DNA from: Lolium rigidum
Lineage: Eukaryota; Streptophyta; Magnoliopsida; Poales; Poaceae
Direction of reading: 5' to 3'
Length of the DNA stretch: 64,000 bases
Assembly: GCF_022539505.1 (NCBI RefSeq)
Contig: NC_061514.1
Location: 325,793,090-325,857,089, forward strand
Positions 46,430 to 56,968 of the stretch are shown here, piece after piece. The first letter of the stretch is position 1. Each line of letters begins with the position of its first letter. A model generated the notes under the pieces. The model was given only the letters and a program-made list of their open reading frames with translations. It was not told the origin of the DNA and searched no databases. The translations under genes and the position numbers were made by a program.

Positions 46430-47099
46430 TTAAAAAATAAATACATATATTTAACTACACAACTTTACACTGACCACATATGGTTGATTTGCTGGTTCCG
46501 CCACTAGCCTCAACACGTATGTACAGGACTTGACCTGGCTAACCTAGTAGCCGACTTAAATTATTAGAATCAAACCTGCACGGAAACAAACTACACCTGA
46601 TAACGTTCGAGACTAATCCTGAACCGACCTGGAAACCAAGTCCTAGTCCTAGAATAACTAGTACTCTGGCGAGGACTCACGGGCATATGGAAACAACTAC
46701 GAAGTAGAAAAAAATACACGGACAAATCGTGGCAACCTTGCCAAACAAGAATACGAATTTCTAATTGGACTAAAACTGAATAAGGTACTAAGATTATCGG
46801 ATTTGCTAGAAATCAGACGCCTGATTTTTATTATGTATCAGTCACCTAATTAAGTGTTAGATTTAACGCCTTAATATTTGTGCCGACTAGAGCCATTTTG
46901 GCTGGCGCGTTCCTGGGCGTGGAGCGTAGGGTGATTCTTTTGTCCTGGGCTGCTGCAGTGTTCGCTTCGTCATGGGCTTTTTGCTTTGTTTCGTGCCGTG
47001 CATCTGGGCTTTTTGTATTTCTTTTTTTCTTATTGTTGTTTCTTTTTGTGTGCAACGATGGTGTCCTTTGAAAAAAGTGTTCATGAAAGATTTGGCTAA
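46430..47099. other. Non-coding flank shared by both copies
   Basis: The short ORFs here are identical in both copies only because the DNA is duplicated. They lack coding bias and recognisable domains. Confidence 0.4.
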
Positions 47100-47318
47100 G
47101 ATTTTACGAGTTACACACATGAATTACAACCGAGTAATTTGGAGTTGCGTATGACTTGCAACTGTGGTATTTTTAGCGACACATGGGTTGCAACTAAGAA
47201 AAATATCATTAGGCACTGGATTATACCGTGATCTGTACAAGCTTGGCGAGTTACACATCGGGTGCAACTGAGATTTCTCTAGTTGCACAGTGGTTGCAAA
47301 TGGGATTTTTCAAGTTGC

Positions 47319-47552
47319 CCGTTCTGATTTAGTCAACATTCTAGGAAAAATGAGACAAATTAGTATTGCATTTATTAGTACTACTTAGATATGTGACCAA
47401 CCAATCCAAGCTACATTGAAAATTACAACAACCAATAAAGAGAACAAAACCATTTCGTTTTCAGTGTTGTTGTTGACCAACAGCTAGAATGTAGAGTATT
47501 TCAGAACAAATTTTAGTGCTAGAATGTAGACTATTTCAGAACGGAGGGAGTA
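47319..47552. mobile_element. Stowaway-type (Tc1/Mariner) MITE, copy 1, left end clipped
   Basis: The inverted ends are (CTCC)CTCCGTTCTGATTTAGTC and GACTATTTCAGAACGGAGGGAG followed by TA. In copy 2 the left end is complete (TA then CTCCCTCCGTTCTG at 63905). Copy 1 lacks ten bases there. Confidence 0.85.
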
Positions 47553-47589
47553 TGTGTTACAACTGACATTTTCTAGTTACACATTTGTC

Positions 47590-48532
47590 ACAACTGACAA
47601 CTGGTGTGGGCGGGGCCCCCTATCTATTTGGGCGCCTGACCTCTTCAAGATTGCCTCCCGGAAAAACCGCGCGGTTGCCAAAGAGCTAAGCGACTACAAT
47701 TGGATCCGCTCCGTCACCACCATTAGCACACCTACCCACAATATTTGGAGCTTTGGGACATCATCCACACCGTCACCCTCGTCCCTGAGCAAACGGACTC
47801 CATCTCCTGGACTCTCACTACCGACGGGACTTACACAGCCAGCTCTGCTTACAATGCTCAGTTCTTCGGTGGACATGCAAGATTCACCACCATGAAAATC
47901 TGGGAGGCCCACGCCGAGCCGAAATGCAAACTTTTTGGCTGGCTTGCTCTTCACGGAAAGCTGCTCACTGCGGATATGCTCGCCGTTAGGGGATGGCCCC
48001 ATGACCCTCTTTTCCCTCTATGCCTCCGTGCTCCTGAGACAACCGAACATCTTTGCAAGGACTGCCCCTTCACCATGGCCATTTGGAATCAGATGAAGTC
48101 CTGGGACAATGATGACAGCACTGACGTTAGCCATGAATACCACTCGATCTCGGAGTGGTGGGACGCTATGATCATCGAAAAGACTAATAAGGAATAGAAA
48201 CGCATCAGCGGCCGTTTCCTCTACGTTCTTTGGAATGCTTGGAAGGAACGAAACAGGCGCATCTTCACTGTGCGTTGCCTCACCTATCTGGAGGTGGCTG
48301 ATATCACGAGGGAAGACTTTCTTCAGCGGGACGGTGCCATCAACAGCTTCAGGCCGGCTATCCCGGCCGAGTCGGACTAGTTTTCTCTTTTTGGTCGGTT
48401 TCTAGGGTGGTTTTCTAGGGCATATCCCACCGTAATCTAAATATGCCCTTCTATGTACAGTTTGGTTCGCTTTTCCCTCCTGCTTAATGAAAAGGCAGTG
48501 CTCTTACTAGTTGCTCCAAAAAAAAAAAAAAA
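47590..48532 (+). mobile_element. LINE ORF2 C-terminal fragment with poly-A tail
   Basis: The + strand encodes SRKNRAVAKELSDYNWIR, a frame break, then LVPEQTDSISWTLTTDGTYT, KIWEAHAEPKCKLFGWLALH and HLCKDCPFTMAIW, the zinc-binding tail of plant LINE RT. A stop at 48196 and further readable tail (FLYVLWNAWKERNRRIF) follow. It ends in an A-tract at about 48518-48532. It is absent from copy 2 as far as that copy is visible. Confidence 0.88.
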
Positions 48533-48965
48533 CAGTCGCTCTTGGGTTGCAACTGAGATTTTCTCAGTTGCATGTGGATTACAAGTTAGATTCTCACAGT
48601 TTCATGTGGGTTGCAATTGAATTTTTCTGGTTGCACATGGAGTATAAATTAGATTTTTCCAGTTACACATTTCTTAAACTTGAGATGTTTCCAGCTCCAC
48701 GTGGGTTGTAATTGAGATTATTTATGTGCACGTGGGTTGCAATTGAGTTTTTTCAGTTACACGTGGGTTGCAACTAAATTTTCTTAGTTGCATGTTGGTT
48801 CAACCGGGAATTTTTTTGGTCGCATATGGGTTGCAACTAAATGTGTTGCAATTAAAACTTTTAATTTTTTTGAGGTAGCAATTAAAACTTTTACAGTTGC
48901 ATGCGGGTTGCAAATGACCATTTTGCAGTTGTACTTGGGTTGCAATCGAGATTTTTCTACTTACA

Positions 48966-49658
48966 CAATTGCTTAATTTTTCTTGTGGCTGCTTCCATGG
49001 CCTTTTAGTGCTTTATCTGTAGGCCTAGGCAATGCAATTCTATGTGCGCACCATTCAAACAGCAAAATACTCAAAAGGCCAAGGCAGCCCATCAAGAGCG
49101 AATAAGAACATCGCCACGAAAAATTGACTGCGAAGACTAAACGTGTACGTTATTTAACTTCTGACTTTAGGTGACAGAGATTTAAATAAGTCTCAGTCGC
49201 CTGAGTTTCAGCCGCGCCCTAAGATTATTGCTAACAACATATACGAAGAAAGAAGCCAATTTATACGGTGTTTCCTAGTGGTCTCCTAATGATGTTGTTT
49301 TGGCAGTTGCGGTTGGATTCTGATATTACATCGCCACTTCAGAGTGCATAGTCAATGCTCAACCAGTAGAGCTTTTCCCACAAAAATAAGCCAACAAATA
49401 TGCGATCCGCGACCGCAATACAGTGGCATGATACGAGTACGGCACGGACTCTGTTCGTGGCCCCATGAACACCGTCTTGAATTGGAACCTATCGTTACTA
49501 TGATCGTTTCGTATTTGGACTCTGCTGCAATCGACCGTATCCGAGACGTTTGTGTATTGGAGCTACCTAGATAGGAACATATAAATTCCAAGCCCTTGCC
49601 TCCCCTGTACTATCAAGTTCCAGAGGTTGTCAACGTGCGTAGCAGTAGAGCCACGACG
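48966..49658. other. Upstream region of the DUF295 gene
   Basis: No repeat or gene was recognised. A potential 3' splice site TTCCAG at about 49622 precedes an open stretch in frame with the gene, leaving room for a 5' leader exon. Confidence 0.35.
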
Positions 49659-51059
49659 ATGGCTGCCGACTGGCTGAAGCTCGCCTTCGATCCCCTGGAA
49701 CCCATCGCCGAGAGACCAGACGCGCCGCGCCTTCTGCTTCCAGCCCCTCAGAACGGGGCCGCTCCGCGTGTTGGATCCAAGTACGTCCTCGTCTTCCCCT
49801 TGTCGTGCGGATGGTCGATCGCCGTCGATGTCCGCGACGCCTCCTGCCACCTCAAGCACCTGCCCACGGGTGCCACGGCTGCGCTGCCCAACCTGAACAC
49901 CGTCCGCAAGAGCTTCACGTCCGAGATCAAGAACCTGGGATACAAGCATGCCCCTGAATCCGATGAGAACAGTTCGTGCGAATATGATTCTTATTTTGAT
50001 CAAGAACAAGAAACACCAAGGCTTGACGGTTGCACTGCTTGTGGCGATCCCGACCAAGAGTGCTCCACTGATGAAGAAGCCACTGCTACAGACGACGATG
50101 AGTGCTCCACAGATCAAGAAGCGCCTGCTACACACGACGATGACTGCTCCACAGATCAAAAAGCACCGCCTTGTCTGGAGGGTTACAGCGAGGGCGGAGA
50201 TTCCGACGACGAGGCGTTCGGAGATGACTGGTATCGGCGGGACAAGCTCAAGATAAAGGTCAAATATCTCTGGTACTACTTTTTCCTGGACACCTACCTC
50301 CAGTTATCGGACCGCTTCAACTTCGCCATCCATGTTCCTCCCGGTACTCCAGAAACAAGCACCGAGGGCATGGTGATCATGATGTATCACATGCTACAAG
50401 GGCGTACGGGGATGGTTTTCTGCCGACCCGGGGACCCGGCCTGGACGAGGATAGCCAACCCTAACTCACAATGTTTAAGCTTCACCGATTTCGCCTACTT
50501 CGATGGCAAGATGGTCGCCTTGGACGATAAAGGCGTTACGCTGGTGTTCGATGCCACCACGCTCCATCTCCTCTACCAGGTCGATCTGCCCCTGGATACG
50601 CCCAATGTTACCTGCAAGATTTTCGACTATGCTCTAGACGAGTTCCATTGCCTCCGCCTCGTCGCATTGCCAAGCAAGGTTCTCTTGGTCAAAATACGGG
50701 TCAAGTCGGCCAAGCCGGAGGGCTTCGACATCTTTGAGTTATCTTCCGGGTCTAGGGAAGATGGCAGCAGACAGGCCTGGCGCAAGGTGAACGGGGATGA
50801 CATCAGCGGCAGCCACGAGTTGTTCCTGGATTGCTACCACGGCACCTTTAGAGACGCTCGCGACGGCAAGGGAACACGGATTTATTTTCACGATGACTTC
50901 ATGGCTCCCGTCGGTAGTGGTGCGGCGTACTCCTACAACATGGAGGATGATAAGCTGGAGTGTGTTTACATGCCACCGGAGGACAACGGTTGCACATATT
51001 CAACTAGGCCTAGTTGGTATGTTCCAACTTTTGCTTGTTTTTCTCGGCACTCTATATGA
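49659..51059 (+). CDS. DUF295 (F-box-associated, KIB-type) protein lacking a clear F-box
   Basis: A single exon from ATG 49659 gives 466 residues. The N-terminus MAADWLKLAFDPLEPIAERP resembles the start of F-box/DUF295 proteins, but the F-box helices are missing (direct passage to RLLLPAP at 25-31). Residues about 40-95 and 195-460 fit the DUF295 beta-propeller-like region: WSIAVDVRDA, DFAYFDGKMVALDDKGVTLV, RIYFHDDF and PSWYVPTF. An acidic insert (about 100-195) holds three imperfect CSTD-xEAPATxDDD repeats. Full-length F-box members are adaptors of SCF ubiquitin ligases; without an F-box this one could not bind SKP1 in the usual way. The frame is open throughout, so the gene may be active. 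Family fit good, role unknown. Confidence 0.75.
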   Translation: MAADWLKLAFDPLEPIAERPDAPRLLLPAPQNGAAPRVGSKYVLVFPLSCGWSIAVDVRDASCHLKHLPTGATAALPNLNTVRKSFTSEIKNLGYKHAPESDENSSCEYDSYFDQEQETPRLDGCTACGDPDQECSTDEEATATDDDECSTDQEAPATHDDDCSTDQKAPPCLEGYSEGGDSDDEAFGDDWYRRDKLKIKVKYLWYYFFLDTYLQLSDRFNFAIHVPPGTPETSTEGMVIMMYHMLQGRTGMVFCRPGDPAWTRIANPNSQCLSFTDFAYFDGKMVALDDKGVTLVFDATTLHLLYQVDLPLDTPNVTCKIFDYALDEFHCLRLVALPSKVLLVKIRVKSAKPEGFDIFELSSGSREDGSRQAWRKVNGDDISGSHELFLDCYHGTFRDARDGKGTRIYFHDDFMAPVGSGAAYSYNMEDDKLECVYMPPEDNGCTYSTRPSWYVPTFACFSRHSI

Positions 51060-51383
51060 GCACGTAAAGTTTCGCGATAAAGCGATATTTTTGTGGCCAG
51101 TGTAAAAGAAAAAAAACTATCCCCTGACATACTTTATTTTGGCACCGGATTTTGTCCTTTCCTACAAAGGCCACGCAAAAAGTTGGTGTTTCTTGAAACG
51201 GCGAAGATGGACATGTGGTACTCTTTTGGGATAGTTTTGACTTTTCAAATGTATTTAAATATATTTTAAAATAATGGAATCATACGCATCCCAGAGCCAA
51301 AACGCCCCTCTCACAAACAAGTTACATTTGTTCTCACATGTACTGAAATGAGCCGAGAGAGCAGCAGGGTAGCAGTAAAATAA

Positions 51384-52578
51384 CTAGAGCTTGGAGCCGT
51401 TCCCTCCAATATCGACCACGAATCGGTAGCGGACGTCGTTGCACGCTAGCCGTGTCAGGGCCTCGTTGATCCTGTCAGTGGAGACAAGCTCAATGTCGCA
51501 GGTGATGTTGTGTTTCCCGCAGAGGTCCATCATCTCCTGCGTCTCCTTCATGCCTCCCGTCATGCTCCCACTCACCGTCCTCTTCCCGAAGATAAGCGGG
51601 AATGACGGAAGCTCGACCGGCTTGTCGGGGGCCGCGACTAGCACCAGCTTGCCGTTCACCTTGAGCAACTCCAGGATTGGCCCCAGCGAGTGCTGCGCCG
51701 AAACCGTGTCGATGACGTAGTCGAGGCTCCTCGCCATGGCCTGAATTGACAGCAAGAATAAATTACTAGTTCAGTGCTTAGTTCAATTTGAGTTGACTCC
51801 GTTTACTTGTGATTGCTCCGAAATCCTATCGATTTTTTATGTACTTCTATACCTGCATCTGCTTGTCATCGGTGCTGAGGACGAAGTCGTCGGCCTTGAG
51901 GTTCTCCCTGGCCTCGCGCTCTTTCGCCGGCGACGTGCTGATGACGGTGACGCGGAGCCCGAAGGCCTTGCCGAACTTGACGGCGACGTGGCCGAGCCCA
52001 CCCAGCCCGACAACTCCGAGCCTCCTCCCAGCCTCGCCGAGAAGCATCCCGTGCTGCTTCATCGGGCTGTACACGGTGATCCCGGCGCACAGCAGCGGCG
52101 CGGCGGCGTCGAGCGGCAGGCTGTCGGGGATTTTGACGAGGAACCTCTTGTGCGCGACGAGCATGTCGGAGTAGCCGCCGTAGGTGACGCTGCCGTCCCA
52201 TAAGATGCCGTTGTAGGTGAGCGTGACCTTGTCGCAGTAGTTCTCCTCGGAGCGGCGGCAGTGGTCGCAGTCGAGGCAGGACGCGGCGATGCAGCCCACA
52301 CCGACGCGGTCGCCAGGCCTGAAGCCGGAGACGTTGGTGCCGACCTTGGTGACGACGCCGGTGATCTCGTGGCCGGGCACGACCGGGTACATGGTGATGC
52401 CCCAGTCGTTGTTGATGAAGTGGAGGTCGGTGTGGCACATCCCGCAGTACTGCACCTTGATCGCAACGTCGTCGACGCCGGTCTCCCTGCGCATGAAGGA
52501 GAAGGGCACTACCTTGCCGGACGCGTCCATGGCCGCCCACCCGCTCACCGCCTGTGTGTGGTTTGGGGTCACCTCCAT
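51384..52578 (-). CDS. Cinnamyl alcohol dehydrogenase-like zinc alcohol dehydrogenase
   Basis: Two exons, 52578-51853 and 51740-51384, with a GT-AG intron in phase 0, give 360 residues, the normal length for CAD. Catalytic zinc ligands are Cys48 (GMCHTD), His70-Glu71 (GHE) and Cys164. The structural zinc set is Cys101, 104, 107 and 115 (CLDCDHC...C). The dinucleotide motif GLGGLG lies at 191-196, and the STS at 214-216 fits NADP(H) preference in this family. Members reduce cinnamaldehydes to monolignols or act on related aliphatic and aromatic aldehydes. It resembles the broad CAD-like group more than I can assign to the lignin-specific type. The start is the ATG giving MEVTPNHTQ, the family's usual N-terminus, although the frame is open further upstream. 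No defects seen. Confidence 0.92.
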
Positions 52579-52700
52579 CACAAAAAATTCAAAATACTCT
52601 ATTACTTTTGAAGCTTGGAGAGTGTGTCTTTGTATGAGCTCGATTCTTGCTGTCTTTGGTGATGGTTGTGAGTTGTGATTACAGCATCTCCTAGCCACAT

Positions 52701-52710
52701 CTATTTGTAG
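52701..52710 (-). promoter_or_regulatory. Weak TATA-like element of the CAD-like gene
   Basis: CTACAAATAG on the minus strand lies about 123 bases before the ATG. The match to TATA consensus is poor. Confidence 0.3.
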
Positions 52711-52899
52711 AGAGCTTGACGCGGTTGTTCACTGGTCTGGTCGTGTTGAAGGTTACGGTTAAGTAGTTTACGGGAGTGGTTGTACTTGACCTCCTAATGG
52801 ACTAGGACATTCACATGTGTGCGTCAAATAAACTAAACGCCCGGTCAAGTTGGAAGTGTTCACTTATGTTCAAAAAAAAAGTTGGAAGTGTTCACTTTC

Positions 52900-53178
52900 A
52901 AGCTTGGCGATTTTATTTGTTAACATCTATTTATACTTTTTTTGTTTTAAAATAAGTGTCTAAACTTTTTCTAGATACGGATGTATCTACAAATAAAGTA
53001 AAAATATATATTTTAGGACAGATGCAGCATCTGTTTTTATTTGTTACTTAAACCACTGTAAGATGTTATAGAAAAAATTACTACTTCGTATCATTTTTTA
53101 GGGGAAGAAAAATTATTAACTTCTTTTACGAACGCTTGAGCGTGTAATTATTCCTAGGTTGAAAAGATTGTTAGGCTA
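52900..53178. repeat. Degenerate Stowaway-like sequence
   Basis: TTTTAAAATAAGTGTCTAAACTTT resembles one end of the Thalos-type Stowaway MITEs of Triticeae. The other end is not recognisable. The rest is AT-rich. Confidence 0.4.
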
Positions 53179-53392
53179 CTTCCTCCGTTCCGGTAGATAC
53201 GGCTTGCGCCTATCTCTATATAGAAAATGTAATCATCATAATATAAGTTATATATTATAAAATACATATCATTATAAAGTTTTGATGCTCTATTTTTTAA
53301 TGATATAATTTTTTGTTATACAATTAATATTATTGTTTTCAAATTGATAATCTAGAGATACACGGAAGCCCTATGAACTAAGATGGAGGGAG
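53179..53392. mobile_element. Stowaway-type MITE
   Basis: The ends CTTCCTCCGTTCCGGTAGAT and the inverse of ATGGAGGGAG are flanked by TA at 53177-53178 and 53393-53394. 214 bases, AT-rich interior, no coding. Confidence 0.8.
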
Positions 53393-54416
53393 TAGCAATA
53401 ATAAGACGCTCGAGCGTTAAATTAACACGCTCAAGGGATAAAAAATGGGCCTGTATTTTTCATGGAATATTACAACATGACGAGTTCAAACTTGGTCAAT
53501 AAAAAATGCGGTGTTGACATGTGATTCTACCAGGTAATTTAGTTCCAGTGGAATTTACACGAAGGACTTCGTGAGCTACATGATTCAGTCGCACGCAAGA
53601 GAAACATCACAGTGGTTTCCTTGAAAAGTAGATGTAATTGTTCCACAAGTCTTCTTTTCACAAAGTTGTTCCACAACTACGAGTCGAGATGACCCCATCG
53701 ATCCATGTCATTGAGAAAACAGTGTGAAATTCAGGCGAAGAAGCGTGACTAGACCAGACTCCAGACAACTACTACAAGTACAGCTCGTCTTGTCCTTCGT
53801 TTCGTTAGGTCACTATAAGTGAGAAATAAAGCTAGGAAGACCCACTTGACCCTGGCAAGGACGGCAAAATTGTGTGTGCAGAGTGCAGACCACTCTACGG
53901 CGTTGGCTCCAAGTAGTTTCAGTCGCAAATGCTCCTTCAGATATAGTACGGTGGTATGCTTGAAGTTTGTCCTCTTTATAGCATCTCTAGCCGCATTCCT
54001 AAAACGTCTTTCAAAGGTTTTTGAGATACACCGGACATATTTTCGTTCCACTCGCGCGTTCCAAAGCCTTCTTCTGCCCGGCACGGCCACAGTGGCTGGC
54101 GCCCCGAGCCCGCATCCGCTTCACAGGGGACGCTCCCGGCCCAGCGAGAAGCGAGGCGGGGAGTGACGGGCCCGACGCGTCATTGACACCAACGACGGAA
54201 GTTATTGGCGTGTAGCGACGGTGCCATTTTCGCAGAGGTGCAGCGACACGTCTCGTCGCGCCTAACTCTCCGTGCCGGCGTTAATGAGTGACACCGCTTT
54301 GTCGCCTCCCTCTGGCCTATAAAGAGGGGCGCTCTCGCATCGTCCCTCACAAACAAACCCTAACGCCTTTCTCCCCAACCCTGGCCGCCACCATCTTAAG
54401 AGTCCAGTGCCATTCC
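53393..54416. other. Upstream region of the B3-like pseudogene
   Basis: The last about 450 bases become GC-rich, with GGCCTATAAAGAGGGG (TATAAA at about 54318) placed about 100 bases before the ATG, so a promoter is retained. The segment near 53980 (ATAGCATCTCTAGCCGC) resembles the end of repeated gene-carrying blocks in wheat-type genomes; this is from memory only. Confidence 0.4.
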
Positions 54417-54662
54417 ATGGCTGGTAGAGGCCGAGGTCGTGGCCGCGGTCGTGCTAGAGTAGCAAGACCTGCACGGTCACCGTCTTCCGAGGGGGAGTAG
54501 GAGTTCGAGTTCATCGTCGTCCTCAATGGCGACCCACTCGGTATCCAGAGGCTACCAGACAAGTTCGCCAAGTTCATCGCTGATAATGAGTCAGCTGCGC
54601 TGCAGCTGCGGGAGGCTGGCTGCGGCTTCTGCCAGTGGCCGGTGGACGTTCTCTTCGACGGG
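54417..54662 (+). pseudogene. B3-domain-like gene fragment, broken by a stop and a Gypsy insertion
   Basis: From ATG 54417: an RG-rich start (MAGRGRGRGRGRARVARP), then a TAG at 54498-54500 in place of an acidic residue. The same frame continues as EFIVVLNGDPLGIQRLPDKF, then LREAGCGF and QWPVDVLFDG, which fits the first half of a B3 DNA-binding domain. At 54663 the second Gypsy's LTR begins and the remainder of the domain is lost. B3 proteins are plant transcription regulators. This family is, as I recall, amplified and mostly pseudogenic in Triticeae. Confidence 0.7.
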
Positions 54663-55047
54663 TGACATAGGCATCCCAAATGGGCCTGCCAAAGATAGTA
54701 CCCGGGGTTTATCGAAGGCCCACTACCCGAAGAATAAGAAGGTTCGAGAGCCCAAGATATGTTAAGGAAAGTAGAATTGTAATAGGAAGTGTTGTTTGTA
54801 AATCTGGCGGGATGAGTTAGAAACCGTCCCGGACTCTGTAACTTGTACAAAACGAAACCCTCGGCTCCACCTCTTATATAAAGGGGGAGTCGAGGGACGA
54901 GGAGATCATCGAATCATTGTCCGCAAACCCTAGTTTTCATATTCGTCGAGTACTTTTCGGCTGAAACCTTCGAGATCTACTTGCCCTCTACTTCTAACTA
55001 AACCCTAGCCTACAATCCATAGGCATTGACAAGTTAATCCCTTGTCA
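54663..55047 (+). repeat. 5' LTR of the second Gypsy element
   Basis: 385 bases with TG...CA ends. It begins exactly where the B3-like reading stops and ends one base before the primer site. A TATATAAA at about 54875 is the likely promoter. Confidence 0.75.
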
Positions 55048-55048
55048 A

Positions 55049-55064
55049 TTGGCGCCGTCCGTGG
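55049..55064 (+). other. Primer binding site of the second Gypsy element
   Basis: TGGCGCCGTCCGTGGG lies immediately after the LTR (one base spacer). The first nine bases are complementary to the 3' end of tRNA-Asp. Confidence 0.75.
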
Positions 55065-56425
55065 GAATTAGAGGCGTAAGGATCTGATCTCGATGGCACG
55101 TTCAAGATCTTCGACATCTTCAACTCGGAAGCAACACTATGGATCGAGGTAAACAGATCGCTGCTGGTCTTGTTGATTTTGTTCCTCACCCACCCTCCCG
55201 TTTGGATGCATATGCGTATCTGGCGGAGCCCTTGGAGATGACGTTCGGAAGGTTCCACTTTCGCGTCGAGAAGGAAGGATCGTATCGTGTCGAAATTCCA
55301 ATTTCGTCGGGATCGTCGGCGGTCGATTCTGATTTTTCAAGCTATGCATCGTCAACTGAGTCAGAAGAAGAAACTTCGGCAACACGTTACGTAAGCATCA
55401 GAACAAGAGAGAAACTCGCCAAGATCTTCGGTGACACATCGTTTGAGTCATCTCGCGGACTCATATATAAGCGATGGCTCAAGCGATGTCGACAGTTACG
55501 ACTTCATCGACAAATCCATCACAGTGGGCAAGGTCTTCATCAATCTCAACAATGATGTCACCAAACCCAACATAGATCTGAGTACCAAATATCATCAGAT
55601 TATGCTATCGAAAATCAAGAGGAAACATCGGAGGCTTTCGACGAGTTGGGAAATCCTTTTGTCGATCCCTCAGATCTAAGGAGAGGTATGGGCACTAAAT
55701 ATGTCGGGCCCACACCACGCGTCGAGTTCAACTTCCACAGCAGCTTGGGATAGAGCGGCAAAAGCCCTAGATGGTTCGGAGCCAATGACGACGACAGCCA
55801 CAGCTCAAGAACCGCAAGCTTATCAATATAGGCTCGCACGAACTGCCCGAGAAATAGAAAAACAGACAGACTGAGTTGAACAGAGAAAGGAGGCAGCTTC
55901 GCATCCAGCGAGGAGAAGGGCAGATCTAAGTGGACAATCTAGAGTTTCGGGTGATAGCCACAGGGAGGCTCGGAACGAGAGGAAGATCAAGGTTACAACA
56001 CATACCCGAAGCAGAAAGAGAGCACTTGGTTCAAAACCTCGACATGTCTTTTATGTCGATAGATACAAGAGGAAATATTATCCCTAAAACACCAGAAGCT
56101 GGGTATATGGCGACACAAGCTTACATCCTTGCATCCAGGCCACCCCCAGGAGATCCAAGGGAAACATTATACAACATGGCGTTAGCAGGGGTTGGGGCTA
56201 TGGGGACAGCGTTCGTAGCAACGCCTCCCGAAGGAGCGGCAAGGCAAAATAGTCCACGACCTGCGGCAGCAACGGCGGCAGCTCCCGAAGGACCAAGTGG
56301 AGCAAGAGATACAGGAGCACAAGCAAGGGTCGATAGAGCGAGGCAAAGCAGAAGGGATCATCGGCAGTCCCCGGAGCTTAATGACGAGGATATGTGCGGT
56401 CTACCGTGCTTCACGAGAAGAGTCC

Positions 56426-56968
56426 CAAATTCGGATGTAACTTTTTCCCACGATGATTTTGATATATTACACGTTTTTTTTCGACGTCGTATGCAAAAGT
56501 TAATGCGGTTTTACCATTTTTCAAAACTTTTTTGCAAAAAAAATGAAAACTCAAATTTGTTAATTTTCCCTAATAGTAGGATGCATAATATACAAGAATC
56601 TGAAAAGATTTTATTTTTTGAATTTTCTATCATTTTCTTTTATATTTTACAGTGTTAAAAAAGGCGATCCACGGGGGGGGGTGGAGGTGCATGGGGAGGT
56701 AAAAACCCTTTAGTCCCCCTTCGTATTACTGAACCGGACTAAAGGGTAGACTCTTAGTCCCGGTTGGTAATATGAACCGGGACTAAAGACTTTTGGCCCA
56801 TAGACCACCCTTTAGTCCCGGTTCGTAATACGAAGGGGACTAAAGGGTCCAAATGAACCGGGACTAAAGGGTTTTCATGATGAACCGGGACCAATGCCCC
56901 CCATTGGTCCCGGTTTGGTTCAAAACGGGGACTAAAGGGTGGGACGAAAGGCCTCTTTTCCACTAGTG
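56426..56968 (-). mobile_element. Terminal part of a CACTA transposon
   Basis: Read on the minus strand from 56968 it begins CACTAGTGGAAAAGAGGCC. About seven inverted subterminal copies of CCCTTTAGTCCCGGTT or its complement follow (56700-56945), then an AT-rich stretch (56450-56650) typical of CACTA subterminal DNA. The opposite end and the transposase are absent. The left side is fused to Gypsy gag at about 56425. Confidence 0.85.

Larger units (their letters stand above)
32113..47404 (+). repeat. Segmental duplication, copy 1 (contains the Copia insertion)
   Basis: Homologous to 56969-64000 in the same orientation. Excluding the Copia element (33585-41968) the two copies are collinear. Similarity starts at the MOS2-like gene and runs through the DUF3615-like gene, the hypothetical ORF, the LINE-derived element and the Stowaway MITE. 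The left limit is set by the CACTA in copy 2; the right limit by the window end of copy 2. Confidence 0.95.
47100..48965. repeat. Degenerate GTTGCAACT-type tandem array, interrupted
   Basis: The words GGGTTGCAACT, CAGTTGCA(C/T) and GTTGCAA recur every 30-45 bases at 47100-47318 and again at 48535-48965. A typical unit is AGTTGCA-TGTGGGTTGCAACTGAGATTTTT. The array is split by a Stowaway MITE (47319-47552) and a LINE (about 47590-48532). The unit is partly palindromic (TTGCAA). Confidence 0.7.
54663..56425 (+). mobile_element. 5' part of a second Gypsy element (LTR plus gag), truncated
   Basis: An LTR 54663-55047 (TGACATAGG...CTTGTCA, with TATATAAAGGGGGAG inside) is followed by a primer site TGGCGCCGTCCGTGGG. 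A gag-type leader follows in broken frames (55139-55555 IAAGLVDFVPHPPSRL, 55930-56430 GNIIPKTPEAGYMATQAYIL and DMCGLPCFTRRV). At about 56425 it stops abruptly where CACTA-type sequence begins. No protease, RT or second LTR is present. Tat-like by gag phrases, from memory. Confidence 0.8.

Noticed and set aside
51847..52611. Alternative-frame ORFs over the CAD-like exon 1
   Set aside because: Shadow frames of the GC-rich exon; the CAD frame carries all zinc ligands.
53749..54166. ORFs of about 115 residues upstream of the B3-like gene
   Set aside because: Basic, low-information translations on both strands with no domain, lying in the promoter-side region.
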